A stretch of 22,070 nucleotides of DNA, from NCBI GenBank assembly GCA_003519375.1, contig DOWV01000257.1:1-22070 (forward strand), in the 5' to 3' direction. The notes under the pieces are model-generated. The model was given only the letters and a program-made list of their open reading frames with translations. It did not search any database and was not told the DNA's origin. Shown here piece by piece: positions 1-7,925 of this stretch. The translations under genes and the position numbers were made by a program. The DNA comes from Bacteroidota bacterium (GTDB lineage Bacteria > Bacteroidota > Ignavibacteria > UBA10030). Every line of letters starts with the position of its first letter. Position 1 is the stretch's first letter.

Positions 1-3
1 CCC

Positions 4-828
4 ATGTCTACTCTACCAGGAAATCAGCTCAGAACAAGCAGGATACTCAATCCTGTCACCGGCCACGGCATTGTTGTTGCGATTGATCATGGGCTCTTCA
101 TTGGTCCGCTTCCGGGGATTGAAAGCCCGAAGAAGATCATCGATATCCTTCTTCCGGGGCAGCCCGACGCAATTCAGATGACGCCGGGTATCACCCGGGC
201 CAGTCTGCCAAAGTTCTACGGACGGAACAAGCCGGGTGTCATCGTGCGGCTTGATGCGACAAACATCTGGAGAAAGAAGCCGGCTCCGAAGGAAGGGTAC
301 TACACACATGTTGCTACGGTCAAAGACGCGGTGCAGCTTGGAGCTGATGCCGTCGTAACGTTTCTCTTTGCCGGCTATGACACGGATGCACAGGAAGCCG
401 ACAATCTTCAGACGCTCGCACGTATCGGCGCGGAAGCGCGGGAATATGGAATTCCATTCATCGTTGAACCGCTCGCCATTCAAAAGGGGTCAAACGTCGT
501 TCGTGATTTCGACATCATGAAGCTCATTATCCGGATGGCGTCGGAAATTGGCGCAGATCTGATCAAAGCGGATTTCCCTGAAACGAAGAGACAATTCGAG
601 GAACTCATCGGGATCGCATCAGTTCCTATCCTCGTTCGCGGCGGACCGAAGATGGATTCCGACCGAGAAATGCTTCAGATGGTCAAAGACGCCATGGAGT
701 GCGGCGCAAAGGGGATCGTGTTTGGCCGTAATGTGTGGCAGCACAAGGACCCGGCAAGGATTCTCCGCGCGTTGGCAGTGATCGTGCATGAGCAGCAAAC
801 GATCGCCAAAGCCCTGAAGCTTCTCTAG
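4..828 (+). CDS. Class I aldolase, DhnA/LacD/DeoC-type (fructose-bisphosphate aldolase-like)
   Basis: A 274-residue cytoplasmic TIM-barrel aldolase of the family that includes archaeal-type class I fructose-1,6-bisphosphate aldolase, LsrF and 2-amino-3,7-dideoxy-heptulosonate synthase. These enzymes form a Schiff base with a lysine. The N-terminal strand carries VAIDHGLF (Asp28-His29). The probable Schiff-base lysine is Lys188 in DLIKADFPETK. A phosphate-binding C-terminal segment reads GIVFGRNVWQHKDP. The length is normal for the family. The ATG lies only three bases from the window edge, so an upstream start or RBS cannot be judged. The gene stands apart from the next one by a 175-base gap holding a repeat. 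Its exact substrate (fructose-1,6-bisphosphate, tagatose-1,6-bisphosphate or a related ketose phosphate) cannot be read from the sequence. The PfkB kinase at 14240-15166 could supply a bisphosphate substrate; that is inference. Confidence 0.85.
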   Translation: MSTLPGNQLRTSRILNPVTGHGIVVAIDHGLFIGPLPGIESPKKIIDILLPGQPDAIQMTPGITRASLPKFYGRNKPGVIVRLDATNIWRKKPAPKEGYYTHVATVKDAVQLGADAVVTFLFAGYDTDAQEADNLQTLARIGAEAREYGIPFIVEPLAIQKGSNVVRDFDIMKLIIRMASEIGADLIKADFPETKRQFEELIGIASVPILVRGGPKMDSDREMLQMVKDAMECGAKGIVFGRNVWQHKDPARILRALAVIVHEQQTIAKALKLL

Positions 829-832
829 AATG

Positions 833-960
833 CTATCATAGGATTTTGCCACGAAGTCACAAAGGTTCGAAAGAATGTCAGACCTTTCTTAAGGCTTCTC
901 TTCGTGACTTGGTGCCTTTTGGCGCTTTTCGGCATCCCGCTCTTTTCGATAGTATGATAG
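833..960. repeat. Imperfect palindromic intergenic repeat with 8-bp inverted ends
   Basis: The gap between the aldolase and the oxidoreductase is mostly one folded element. Its ends, CTATCATA (833-840) and TATGATAG (953-960), are perfect inverted copies. Inside, AAGTCAC (854-860) pairs with GTGACTT (904-910), and AAAGGT (861-866) pairs with ACCTTT (882-887). The arms read like the CCACGAAGTCACAAAGG type of dispersed intergenic palindrome that I associate with Bacteroidota/Chlorobiota genomes; that recollection needs a search to confirm. It carries no ORF of its own. It could act as a transcript-end stabiliser or terminator for the aldolase gene, or be a mobile REP/MITE-like element. There is no long T tract typical of an intrinsic terminator. 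Confidence 0.6.
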
Positions 961-990
961 ATGCGGGAGTGGCGAATAACCCGTTTTCGA

Positions 991-996
991 AAGGAG
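991..996 (+). promoter_or_regulatory. Ribosome binding site of the Gfo/Idh/MocA gene
   Basis: AAGGAG lies seven bases before the ATG at 1004. It is a strong Shine-Dalgarno sequence and fixes the start of the downstream oxidoreductase. Confidence 0.8.
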
Positions 997-1003
997 TCAA
1001 GTA

Positions 1004-2128
1004 ATGCAAAAGGAAATTCGAGTCGGCATGATCGGCTTCGGGCAAATGGGCCGCATCCATTCGTATGCCTACCGTTCCATCCCCCTCTACTACGATGGAA
1101 ACCCCTGCAAGATCACCTTGAAGTGTGTTTGCGATACCAATGAGTCGCTGGCGAAGAAGGGAATAGAGCAGGCTGGATTCGAATCGTACACCACCGATTA
1201 TCGCGAACTTGTCGAGCGAAAAGACATCGATGTCGTGAACATCTGTACACCCAACAAGTTGCACAAAGATGCGGTGCTGGCGGCCTTCAAGAACGGCAAG
1301 CATGTGTATTGTGAGAAGCCGTTGGCGTACAATGAAGTCGAGGCGAAAGAAATCGTCGCCGCGGCGGATCAATCGGGACTCAAACATCAGATCACGGCGG
1401 AGTATCGATTCATTCCGGCTGTGATGAAGGCGAAGGAACTCATCAACGCCGATTTTGTCGGCCGGGTGTTCCATTTTCGCGGTTTCTACCTGCATTCAGG
1501 TTACATCGATCCAAAACGCCCGCGGGAATGGCGGCTGGTAAAAGAGGTCATTGGCGGGGGCGTTCTCGTTGACCTCGGTCCGCACATCCTCGATCTCATG
1601 CAGTGGCTCATCGGCGATGTTGAGCAGGTTTCAGCGACGATGGAGACATTCTTCAAGGAACGCCCGCTGCCGGAGAATCCAAAGAAGATGGGTAAAGTAG
1701 ATGTCGAGGATGCCATCACCGCTGTTCTGCGGTTCAAAAACGGCGGGATCGGTATTGCCGAAATGTCCCGCGTTGCAACGGGAGCAGAGGACGAACTCCG
1801 CTTCGAAATCAATGGTCAGAATGGGGCGCTGGCATTCAATCTGATGAAACCGAATGAACTTTTGGCATACAATGCCCAGGATCCGAAAGCGTCACAGGGA
1901 TACAAAGCAATCAGCACGGCGCAGAAATATCCAGCACCTGCAATCATGCCGGCGGCGAAGTTCACCATGGGATGGATACGGTCGCACGTCGCGGCGCAAT
2001 ACAATTTTCTTGACTGCGTTGTGAACAACCGGATGCCGTCGCCGAATTTCCATGACGCGCTCAAAATGCACCATCTGATGGAAACGATCTATAAAGCGGT
2101 GGATACGAAAACCTGGGTAAAAGTGTAG
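1004..2128 (+). CDS. Gfo/Idh/MocA family NAD(P)-dependent oxidoreductase
   Basis: A 374-residue cytoplasmic dehydrogenase of the family that oxidises or reduces sugars, inositols and sugar acids. The N-terminal Rossmann fold has the dinucleotide motif IGFGQMG (Gly11, Gly13, Gly16). The family signature EKPLA follows, with Glu104, the catalytic-type Lys105 and Pro106. The C-terminal domain carries DLGPHILDLMQW, where Asp190 and His194 occupy the usual substrate-site positions. The length is typical. The start is supported by AAGGAG seven bases upstream. It is the first gene after the structured gap and may head the following run. The substrate cannot be predicted from sequence. In a cluster of glycan-degrading and sugar-kinase genes, a glycan-derived sugar or sugar acid is the likely class of substrate. 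Confidence 0.9.
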   Translation: MQKEIRVGMIGFGQMGRIHSYAYRSIPLYYDGNPCKITLKCVCDTNESLAKKGIEQAGFESYTTDYRELVERKDIDVVNICTPNKLHKDAVLAAFKNGKHVYCEKPLAYNEVEAKEIVAAADQSGLKHQITAEYRFIPAVMKAKELINADFVGRVFHFRGFYLHSGYIDPKRPREWRLVKEVIGGGVLVDLGPHILDLMQWLIGDVEQVSATMETFFKERPLPENPKKMGKVDVEDAITAVLRFKNGGIGIAEMSRVATGAEDELRFEINGQNGALAFNLMKPNELLAYNAQDPKASQGYKAISTAQKYPAPAIMPAAKFTMGWIRSHVAAQYNFLDCVVNNRMPSPNFHDALKMHHLMETIYKAVDTKTWVKV

Positions 2129-2182
2129 CGAAGCGAGCGGAGAGAACCGCGAGGATTTATTTCAGAAGGAGAGGAGAAGGGT

Positions 2183-3397
2183 ATGGCAGGCACGTTTACG
2201 GTCCAACAGAATCTTGAGCTTCTCGGCAGGTATCGGTACGTCGAGGTGCAATTTCTTGAACTCATGGGAAACTGGGCCCATACGATGGTCGATGCCGAGA
2301 TCAAGATCGGATTTGGTCGTCACATGTTTCAGGATTCGGTTCATGCAGATCTGCTTGGAAAGAGAATTCCGGAGCTGAAAGGTCGTTCGCAGCATTTTCA
2401 CCTGATCCCTCCAAGCGATGAGTTTGTGAAGCTGCTTGAAAAGATCTGGAAGGAGCCTGACGAGCTCCTTCGTATGGTCGGTCTCTATCATGTCCTGAAG
2501 CCGGAAATTGTGCGCGCATACCGGCGGCACATCAATCACCTGGAACTCCCCGCTGATGAGCCCACCGGTTATATTCTCGAGCTGATTGCCGACGAAGAAC
2601 GCGATCATATCGAATGGGGAGAGAAAGCCATCAGCCGGCTTCTCTCCGGCACTCAACGGGACAACGAAGTCGATGCGTGGGAACAAACTCTCTCGAAGGA
2701 ACTGCAGGATTCGGGTGGTATCTGGGGTGAGGGGAAGAGGCCGGGAACGTACTCATTCACGAAAACACATCCGTACAGCAAGGTCCCTGCCCGCGACAGC
2801 CGGTGGAATATCATGCAGAATCCTTCCGAGTTCACGGAAAAGAACTGGTCCTTCGATACCAACGAAGGAAAGCTCCACCTGCTCCACGATTTACTCAACA
2901 GCGAGTTTATAACGGTTGAGAGAATGGGACTCATCATCTCTGATTTCCCCGACATACCCTGGCAGATGAAACTCGACATGGCTCGTCAGGCATGGGATGA
3001 AGCGCGGCACGCGGAGATTGTACAGCGCCGGTTGGAAGAGCTCGGCGGTCATGTGGGGATGTTTCCAACAAGCTGCTTCGGATGGGAGCAGGATGTCAAC
3101 AGGCCCGATCCGCTCGAACGCCTGGCGCTTTCGAACATGACGTTCGAGAGCGAAAGCTGCAAACACCTGCGGGATTGGATCGCCAAGGCGAAAAAGACCG
3201 GCGACACCCGTTCGCTGCAACTGGTGGAGTTTCTTCTGGCGGACGAGGTTAATCACGTCCTCTATGGAGTCCACTGGATTGACGAGTTGACGAAGGACGA
3301 TCCCGAGAGGCGGAAACGAGTTCTGGCGTATCCCGATCAGGTGCTGGGAGATCAGCATCCGGTTGGTGTCTATTTCAAAGAAACGAAGAACGCGTAG
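2183..3397 (+). CDS. Duplicated ferritin-like (DUF455-type) putative metal-binding protein
   Basis: A 404-residue soluble, mainly helical protein that looks like two ferritin-like four-helix bundles in tandem. Four (D/E)xxH motifs of the kind that bind two-metal centres are visible: Asp51-x-x-His54 and Glu139-x-x-His142 in the first half, and Glu273-x-x-His276 (DEARHAE) and Glu355-x-x-His358 (DEVNHVLYG) in the second. The second half resembles the DUF455 family, whose biochemical role I do not know to be established. The first half is more divergent, with Asp replacing Glu in one motif. The start follows a purine-rich RBS (AAGGAGAGG near 2167-2175). Possible roles include a di-iron oxidase or hydroxylase, or peroxide handling. 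Nothing in the neighbours decides between them. Confidence 0.7.
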   Translation: MAGTFTVQQNLELLGRYRYVEVQFLELMGNWAHTMVDAEIKIGFGRHMFQDSVHADLLGKRIPELKGRSQHFHLIPPSDEFVKLLEKIWKEPDELLRMVGLYHVLKPEIVRAYRRHINHLELPADEPTGYILELIADEERDHIEWGEKAISRLLSGTQRDNEVDAWEQTLSKELQDSGGIWGEGKRPGTYSFTKTHPYSKVPARDSRWNIMQNPSEFTEKNWSFDTNEGKLHLLHDLLNSEFITVERMGLIISDFPDIPWQMKLDMARQAWDEARHAEIVQRRLEELGGHVGMFPTSCFGWEQDVNRPDPLERLALSNMTFESESCKHLRDWIAKAKKTGDTRSLQLVEFLLADEVNHVLYGVHWIDELTKDDPERRKRVLAYPDQVLGDQHPVGVYFKETKNA

Positions 3398-3416
3398 CGA
3401 AGGAAGAGGACGCACG

Positions 3417-4091
3417 ATGAAGATCAGGGCGATCTTGTTCGGAGCCACAGGGATGGTCGGCGAAGGGGTGCTGCGCAAAGCGCTTGACCATACCGATGTA
3501 GAATCGGTCCTCGTGATTGGCAGAAGATCATGCGGCGTGAGCCACCCGAAGCTCAAAGAGCTGATTCATCGAGATTTCTATGACTATGCGGGGATTGACG
3601 GGCAACTTGCGGGATACAACGCCTGCTGGTTCTGTCTTGGCGTAACTTCTGTAGGAAAAAAGGAGGGAGAGTATCGTCGTTTGACATATGACCTGACAAT
3701 GCAAGCTGCGCGGACATTGTCGAAACTCAATCCCTCCATGACGTTCTGCTATATCTCTGGAACGGGGACGGACAGCACCGAAAAAGGGCGCGTGATGTGG
3801 GCCCGGGTCAAAGGGAAGACAGAGAATGACCTGAGGGCGCTTCCGTTTAAAGCGACATACGCCTTCAGACCCGGCTTTATAAAACCGTACAAGGGTTTGA
3901 AGAATTCTTATGGAGTTTCCAAAGTCCTTGGGAGTATCTATCCGATCATGAAAGTGGTCTTCCCGAAGTACGTATGCACGTTGGAAGATCTCGCGCTGGC
4001 TATGATCAACGCAGCAAAAGATGGTTATTCATCGCCTGTCCTGGAAAATCCTGATATCGCGCGGCTTGCAACAATAACAAGCCGTCTATGA
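3417..4091 (+). CDS. NAD(P)-binding Rossmann-fold protein, atypical SDR/epimerase-like
   Basis: A 224-residue protein from the ATG at 3417. An in-frame ATG 54 bases upstream lies inside the ferritin-like gene and adds only a basic, unconserved tail, so I reject it. The nucleotide-binding motif FGATGMVGEG sits at the very N-terminus. The segment SGTGTDSTEKG followed by WARVKGKTEN matches a small epimerase-like subfamily. The lysine of the SDR YxxxK pair is retained, but the tyrosine position is tryptophan. Classical SDR chemistry is therefore doubtful, and the protein may bind NAD(P)H for another purpose. It follows the previous stop by 19 bases and is probably co-transcribed. The substrate is unknown. 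Confidence 0.75.
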   Translation: MKIRAILFGATGMVGEGVLRKALDHTDVESVLVIGRRSCGVSHPKLKELIHRDFYDYAGIDGQLAGYNACWFCLGVTSVGKKEGEYRRLTYDLTMQAARTLSKLNPSMTFCYISGTGTDSTEKGRVMWARVKGKTENDLRALPFKATYAFRPGFIKPYKGLKNSYGVSKVLGSIYPIMKVVFPKYVCTLEDLALAMINAAKDGYSSPVLENPDIARLATITSRL

Positions 4092-4113
4092 TCCATAACA
4101 AAGGAAGATCGTC

Positions 4114-5010
4114 ATGAAGGTAGCACAATTCGAAGATGCCCAGGGGTATTGTATCGGCCTTCAGCACAATGGCCGCTGGATAAACTACTCTGACGCCGAA
4201 GCAGCCTGCACATCGATCACGCAAAAGGTCGTGGTTGAGCCGACGACAACCATTACGCAGCTCCTTGAGGAGGGGAGGTTCGACACGGCGGAGTTCAGGC
4301 TCGTTCTCAGCTTCTTGAATGAGCATCGCCTGGAAAAGCAATATCTCGTCAGCAACGACGCAATGCTGCGACCTCCGGTTCTTCGTCCGCCAAAGATCAT
4401 CGCTCTCGGATTGAACTACGCCCTCCACGCGAAGGAGGGGAACGCGGCGGTTCCGCAGGAGCCGATCATCTTTATGAAGGCCGGCTCGTCTGTTATCGGT
4501 CCGGGAGAAACGATTCTGCTGCCGCAGGGACTCGGCAGGATGGACCACGAAGTCGAACTGGCCGTCATTATCGGCCGCCGAGCGACCGGTGTAAAAAAGA
4601 AAGACGCCATGAAATACGTTGCCGGATTCACGATTCTCAACGACGTAACGGCGCGTGAACTGCAGTCAAAAGACCTCGAGAAGAAACATCCCTGGTTCCG
4701 GTCGAAAAGCTTCGACACCTTCACACCGATGGGTCCATGGATTGTCACACCCGATGAGCTCGGCTCGCCGATCCAAGTAGGGCTCGAGTGCCGCGTGAAC
4801 GGGAAGTCCCGGCAGAAGTCGAATACCCGGTCGATGGTGTTCGATATCCCGACGCAGATAGAATTCATTACGCAGAACATTACGTTCGAACCCGGTGATA
4901 TCCTTTCAACCGGTACGCCTCACGGAATAGGCCCAATCGAGGACGGCGACGAAGTTGTCTGTCGGATTGAGCGAATCGGCGAGTTGAAGAATCCCGTTAA
5001 GAACAAATGA
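4114..5010 (+). CDS. Fumarylacetoacetate hydrolase (FAH) family protein
   Basis: A 298-residue cytoplasmic metal-dependent hydrolase, decarboxylase or hydratase of the FAH fold. The family includes fumarylpyruvate hydrolase, 2-oxo-hept-3-ene-dioate hydratase/decarboxylase, oxaloacetate tautomerase or decarboxylase, and 2,4-diketo-3-deoxy-sugar-acid hydrolases. Metal ligands are visible as Glu146 and Glu148 in DHEVELAVII and Asp177 in LNDVTAREL. The C-terminal signature FEPGDILSTGTPHGIG is intact. About 70 N-terminal residues precede the core, as in many bacterial members. AAGGAA at 4101 gives a good RBS. The stop overlaps the start of the enolase-superfamily gene by ATGA, so the two are probably translated together. 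In a sugar-catabolic setting, a role on a 2,4-diketo sugar acid is plausible, but the sequence does not fix the substrate. Confidence 0.85.
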   Translation: MKVAQFEDAQGYCIGLQHNGRWINYSDAEAACTSITQKVVVEPTTTITQLLEEGRFDTAEFRLVLSFLNEHRLEKQYLVSNDAMLRPPVLRPPKIIALGLNYALHAKEGNAAVPQEPIIFMKAGSSVIGPGETILLPQGLGRMDHEVELAVIIGRRATGVKKKDAMKYVAGFTILNDVTARELQSKDLEKKHPWFRSKSFDTFTPMGPWIVTPDELGSPIQVGLECRVNGKSRQKSNTRSMVFDIPTQIEFITQNITFEPGDILSTGTPHGIGPIEDGDEVVCRIERIGELKNPVKNK

Positions 5011-6110
5011 AGACGGACCGCATCACTTTAGATCACATCCGTGTGCCGCTCGTCGAGCCGTTTAAGATCAGCAACGGCGTTATCGCCGAGAAGGACGCGA
5101 TTCTTGTTGGGGTTTACAGCGGAGGAGCTGCCGGGTACGGAGAATCCTCGCCGATGTCCGGTTCCTTTTATTCCGACGATACGCCGGAATCGACGTGGGA
5201 TTGCCTTACCAAGGAGCTGATTCCACTTCTGCTGAGAGAAAAGGCATCGTCGATCGAGAGTGTCAATGCGTTGCTCAATACCGTTCCGGGAAACATGTTT
5301 GCGAAGGCGGGTCTCGAGACCGCTTTTTGGGACCTTGAAGCGCAAAAGCAGAGCATTCCTCTCTGGAAGTATCTGGGAGGTGAAAGCCACAGTGTGGAAT
5401 CCGGACTTGCGGTCGGCATCTATCCGACGATCCGGGAACTGCTTTTAGCTATCGAGCGCTACCTGGTCGACGGATACAAGCGCGTAAAAATTAAAATCCA
5501 GCCAGGTTGGGATCTAAAACCGTTAACCGAAGTCAGGGGTGAGTTTGGTGCGATTCCGCTCATGGTAGACGCCAACTGCGCCTACACACGACAGGATCTG
5601 GTTCATCTGAAATCACTTGACGATTTCGAGCTCGTGATGGTGGAACAACCGCTTCCCAAAAAGGACCTTGAAGGGCATGCAGAGCTTCAGGCTCTCATCC
5701 AAACGCCCGTATGTCTCGATGAAAGCGCCGAAGACCTCCCGACCGTGCGAAGAGCAATTGCGCTGAAGAGCTGCAGGATCGTGAACATAAAGATCCAGCG
5801 GGTAGGGGGGCTTCACCACGCCCGGCAAATGCACGATCTGTGCGCAGAATCCGGGATCCCCGTCTGGGGCGGTACAATGCCGGAGCTTGGAATCGGCGGT
5901 GCGCAGACGCTTCACCTTGCGACGTTGAAGAATTTCATGTACCCGACAGATGTTGAATCATCAAAACGATGGTTCGTGGAGGACATCGTGGAGCCTCTCA
6001 TAGAGGTTCATAATGGTATGATCACGTTGTTGTCTTCGCCCGGAAACGGACATCGGGTCAATCAGTCGGCTGTCAAGAAATACCTGGTCCGACACGAGAC
6101 CATTTCGTAG
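5007..6110 (+). CDS. Enolase-superfamily N-acylamino acid racemase / o-succinylbenzoate synthase-like enzyme
   Basis: A 367-residue member of the muconate-lactonising subgroup, closest in pattern to the NSAR/OSBS branch. The complete catalytic set is present: Lys161-x-Lys163 (KIKIQPGWD), metal ligands Asp188 (VDANCAY), Glu213 (EQPL) and Asp238 (CLDESAED), and the second base Lys262 (NIKIQRVGG). Spacing and length match known NSAR/OSBS enzymes almost exactly. NSAR racemises N-succinyl or N-acyl amino acids, whereas OSBS makes o-succinylbenzoate for menaquinone; many members do both. No menaquinone genes are nearby. An M20 N-acyl-amino-acid-type hydrolase lies in the same run at 9913, which favours the racemase reading. 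L-Ala-D/L-Glu epimerase activity is an alternative. ATGA overlap with the FAH gene implies translational coupling. Confidence 0.8.
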   Translation: MKTDRITLDHIRVPLVEPFKISNGVIAEKDAILVGVYSGGAAGYGESSPMSGSFYSDDTPESTWDCLTKELIPLLLREKASSIESVNALLNTVPGNMFAKAGLETAFWDLEAQKQSIPLWKYLGGESHSVESGLAVGIYPTIRELLLAIERYLVDGYKRVKIKIQPGWDLKPLTEVRGEFGAIPLMVDANCAYTRQDLVHLKSLDDFELVMVEQPLPKKDLEGHAELQALIQTPVCLDESAEDLPTVRRAIALKSCRIVNIKIQRVGGLHHARQMHDLCAESGIPVWGGTMPELGIGGAQTLHLATLKNFMYPTDVESSKRWFVEDIVEPLIEVHNGMITLLSSPGNGHRVNQSAVKKYLVRHETIS

Positions 6111-6148
6111 CTGCCATGATACAATCATATTCCAGGCTTAACGAACGC

Positions 6149-7924
6149 ATGTCATTGAAGAAGACAATACCGTTCTTGCTCCTCTTGGTCCTGCTTGCGC
6201 TGTCACCCGCCTGGTCACAGAAGAGCAATTGGATTGAGAAAACCCTCAAGTCGATGACGCTTGAGGAAAAAGTCGGGCAGCTGTTCATCGCCGACCTTAT
6301 CGCCGTGTATGCACATAAGGAAAGCCCCGCCTACAAACTCGCAGAACGATATGTGCGGGACTATTACGTTGGCGGATTTATCATTGCCGGGGGGACCGTA
6401 ACAGATATTGCCGTCACCGCGAACCGGCTTCAAAAAGAATCCAGAATTCCATTAATCATCAACGCCGACCTGGAGGGCGGACTCTGGTTCCATCATCCGT
6501 ATCGATGGATGCAGGGGAGGGGGCCGGAGCTCCCACGATTCGTTGGAGGCGGCGGCACGTCGCTCCCCTCGCTCATGGCGATTGGTGCAACGGGTAATCC
6601 GCATTTTGCGTATGAGTTTGGGAGAATCACCGCGCGCGAGGGGCGTGCTGTGGGCATTCACTGGACAAACTCCCCCGTCGCCGACGTCAATAACAACCCC
6701 AATAACCCGATCATCAATACCAGATCGTTTGGAGAAGATCCGGCTCAGGTTGCGGCGATGGTGGAGGCCTATGTCCGTGGACTGCAGAGCGAAAAGATGA
6801 TAGCCACGCCGAAACATTTTCCGGGCCACGGCGATACGGAAGAAGATTCGCACATGAAGCTTCCTTCCCTTCCATTCGATCGCCAGAGACTCGATTCGGT
6901 CGAATTTGTCCCGTTCAAAGCCGGAATCAGGGCAGGGGCCGGGGCCGTGATGACGGCTCACATTGCGATGCCAAAAGTTGATCCCGTTCGGCGGCCTGCG
7001 ACGCTTTCGCCGGTGTTGATCTCTGAAATCCTGAGAGACCGCCTTCAATTCAAAGGCATTGTTGTGACGGACGGAATGACGATGCAGGGTGTCACAGATC
7101 ATTATTCCGCAGCAGAAGCTGCGGTGAAATCACTCGAAGCGGGAGCTGATGCTATTCTTGTGCCGGCTGACTTCGTTGCGGCCTATGAGGGCGTCCTCCA
7201 AGCAGCAAAATCGAAAAGGCTGACAGGCCGACGGGTCGATGAGTCTGTGCGGCGAATTCTTGCGGCCAAAGAATGGGCGGGGCTCGATCGCAATCGCCTT
7301 GTGAGTATTGAACGGATTGCAGACGTGGTTGGGTCGCCGCCGGCCGAAAAAGTTGCAGACTCGATGTTCAGCGCCTCCGTGACATTACTGAAGAATGATG
7401 GACGCGCTGTTCCGTTTGCTCCGGCAGCACGCGTCGAGGTTATTACCATCACCGATCAAGCCGAGGCGTACGCCGGTGAAGCGTTATGCAACGTTCTCCG
7501 CCCGCGCACTGCGTCTGTTGGTCTCTCCCGCATATGGAATGAATCGGGCCAAAAGGAAATGGACAATACGCTTGCCAAAATTCAAAAAGCTGATGTCGTG
7601 GTGATTGGCGTCTATCTCTCGATTGGAGCATGGAAGGGGGGACTTGGGCTCTCTTCCGATGTGGAAGAATTTCTGGAGAAGGTTCACGCAACAGGCAGGC
7701 CTGCCGTGACAGTCGCCTTTGGGGATCCGTACGTGCTTGGGAAGGTGCCGGCCACAGCCGGCATGATGGTCGCATATACGGGTCTGCGGAAAGCAGAAGA
7801 AGCTGTGGGGAAGGCATTGATTGGGATAAACGGAATTCATGGCAAGCTTCCGGTGACGATTCCGGGCTTGTTCAATCGCGGTGCCGGCATACAGCTTGCG
7901 CCAATGGATCGATCAGGAAACTAG
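6149..7924 (+). CDS. Secreted GH3 beta-N-acetylhexosaminidase (NagZ-like)
   Basis: A 591-residue glycoside hydrolase family 3 enzyme. I chose the ATG at 6149 because it begins a clear signal peptide (MSLKK, then a Leu-rich core, then SPAWS before Gln). An ATG at 6116 would place eleven extra residues before it, and neither start has a strong RBS. The GH3 N-acetylhexosaminidase signature KHFPGHGDT (222-230) with Asp233-Ser-His235 supplies the His acid/base typical of NagZ-type members. Asp308 in VVTDGMTM is the expected nucleophile. A C-terminal GH3 sandwich domain follows, so this is longer than single-domain cytoplasmic NagZ. It should release terminal GlcNAc-type residues outside the cytoplasm from chitin-like, peptidoglycan or other amino-sugar glycans. 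Its stop is one base before the next start. Confidence 0.88.
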   Translation: MSLKKTIPFLLLLVLLALSPAWSQKSNWIEKTLKSMTLEEKVGQLFIADLIAVYAHKESPAYKLAERYVRDYYVGGFIIAGGTVTDIAVTANRLQKESRIPLIINADLEGGLWFHHPYRWMQGRGPELPRFVGGGGTSLPSLMAIGATGNPHFAYEFGRITAREGRAVGIHWTNSPVADVNNNPNNPIINTRSFGEDPAQVAAMVEAYVRGLQSEKMIATPKHFPGHGDTEEDSHMKLPSLPFDRQRLDSVEFVPFKAGIRAGAGAVMTAHIAMPKVDPVRRPATLSPVLISEILRDRLQFKGIVVTDGMTMQGVTDHYSAAEAAVKSLEAGADAILVPADFVAAYEGVLQAAKSKRLTGRRVDESVRRILAAKEWAGLDRNRLVSIERIADVVGSPPAEKVADSMFSASVTLLKNDGRAVPFAPAARVEVITITDQAEAYAGEALCNVLRPRTASVGLSRIWNESGQKEMDNTLAKIQKADVVVIGVYLSIGAWKGGLGLSSDVEEFLEKVHATGRPAVTVAFGDPYVLGKVPATAGMMVAYTGLRKAEEAVGKALIGINGIHGKLPVTIPGLFNRGAGIQLAPMDRSGN

Positions 7925-7925
7925 A

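Noticed and set aside
953..958. TATGAT resembling a sigma-70 minus-10 box upstream of the oxidoreductase gene
   Set aside because: It is the terminal inverted end of the 833-960 repeat, and I find no convincing minus-35 box at normal spacing. It might still be used, but I cannot support a promoter call.
878..1495. Minus-strand open frame of 205 codons covering part of the gap at 829-1003
   Set aside because: Most of it lies opposite the Gfo/Idh/MocA gene and the rest crosses the palindromic repeat. No family motif is visible in the translation.
2891..3556. Minus-strand open frame of 221 codons
   Set aside because: It is a shadow opposite the ferritin-like and Rossmann-fold genes, both supported by motifs on the plus strand.
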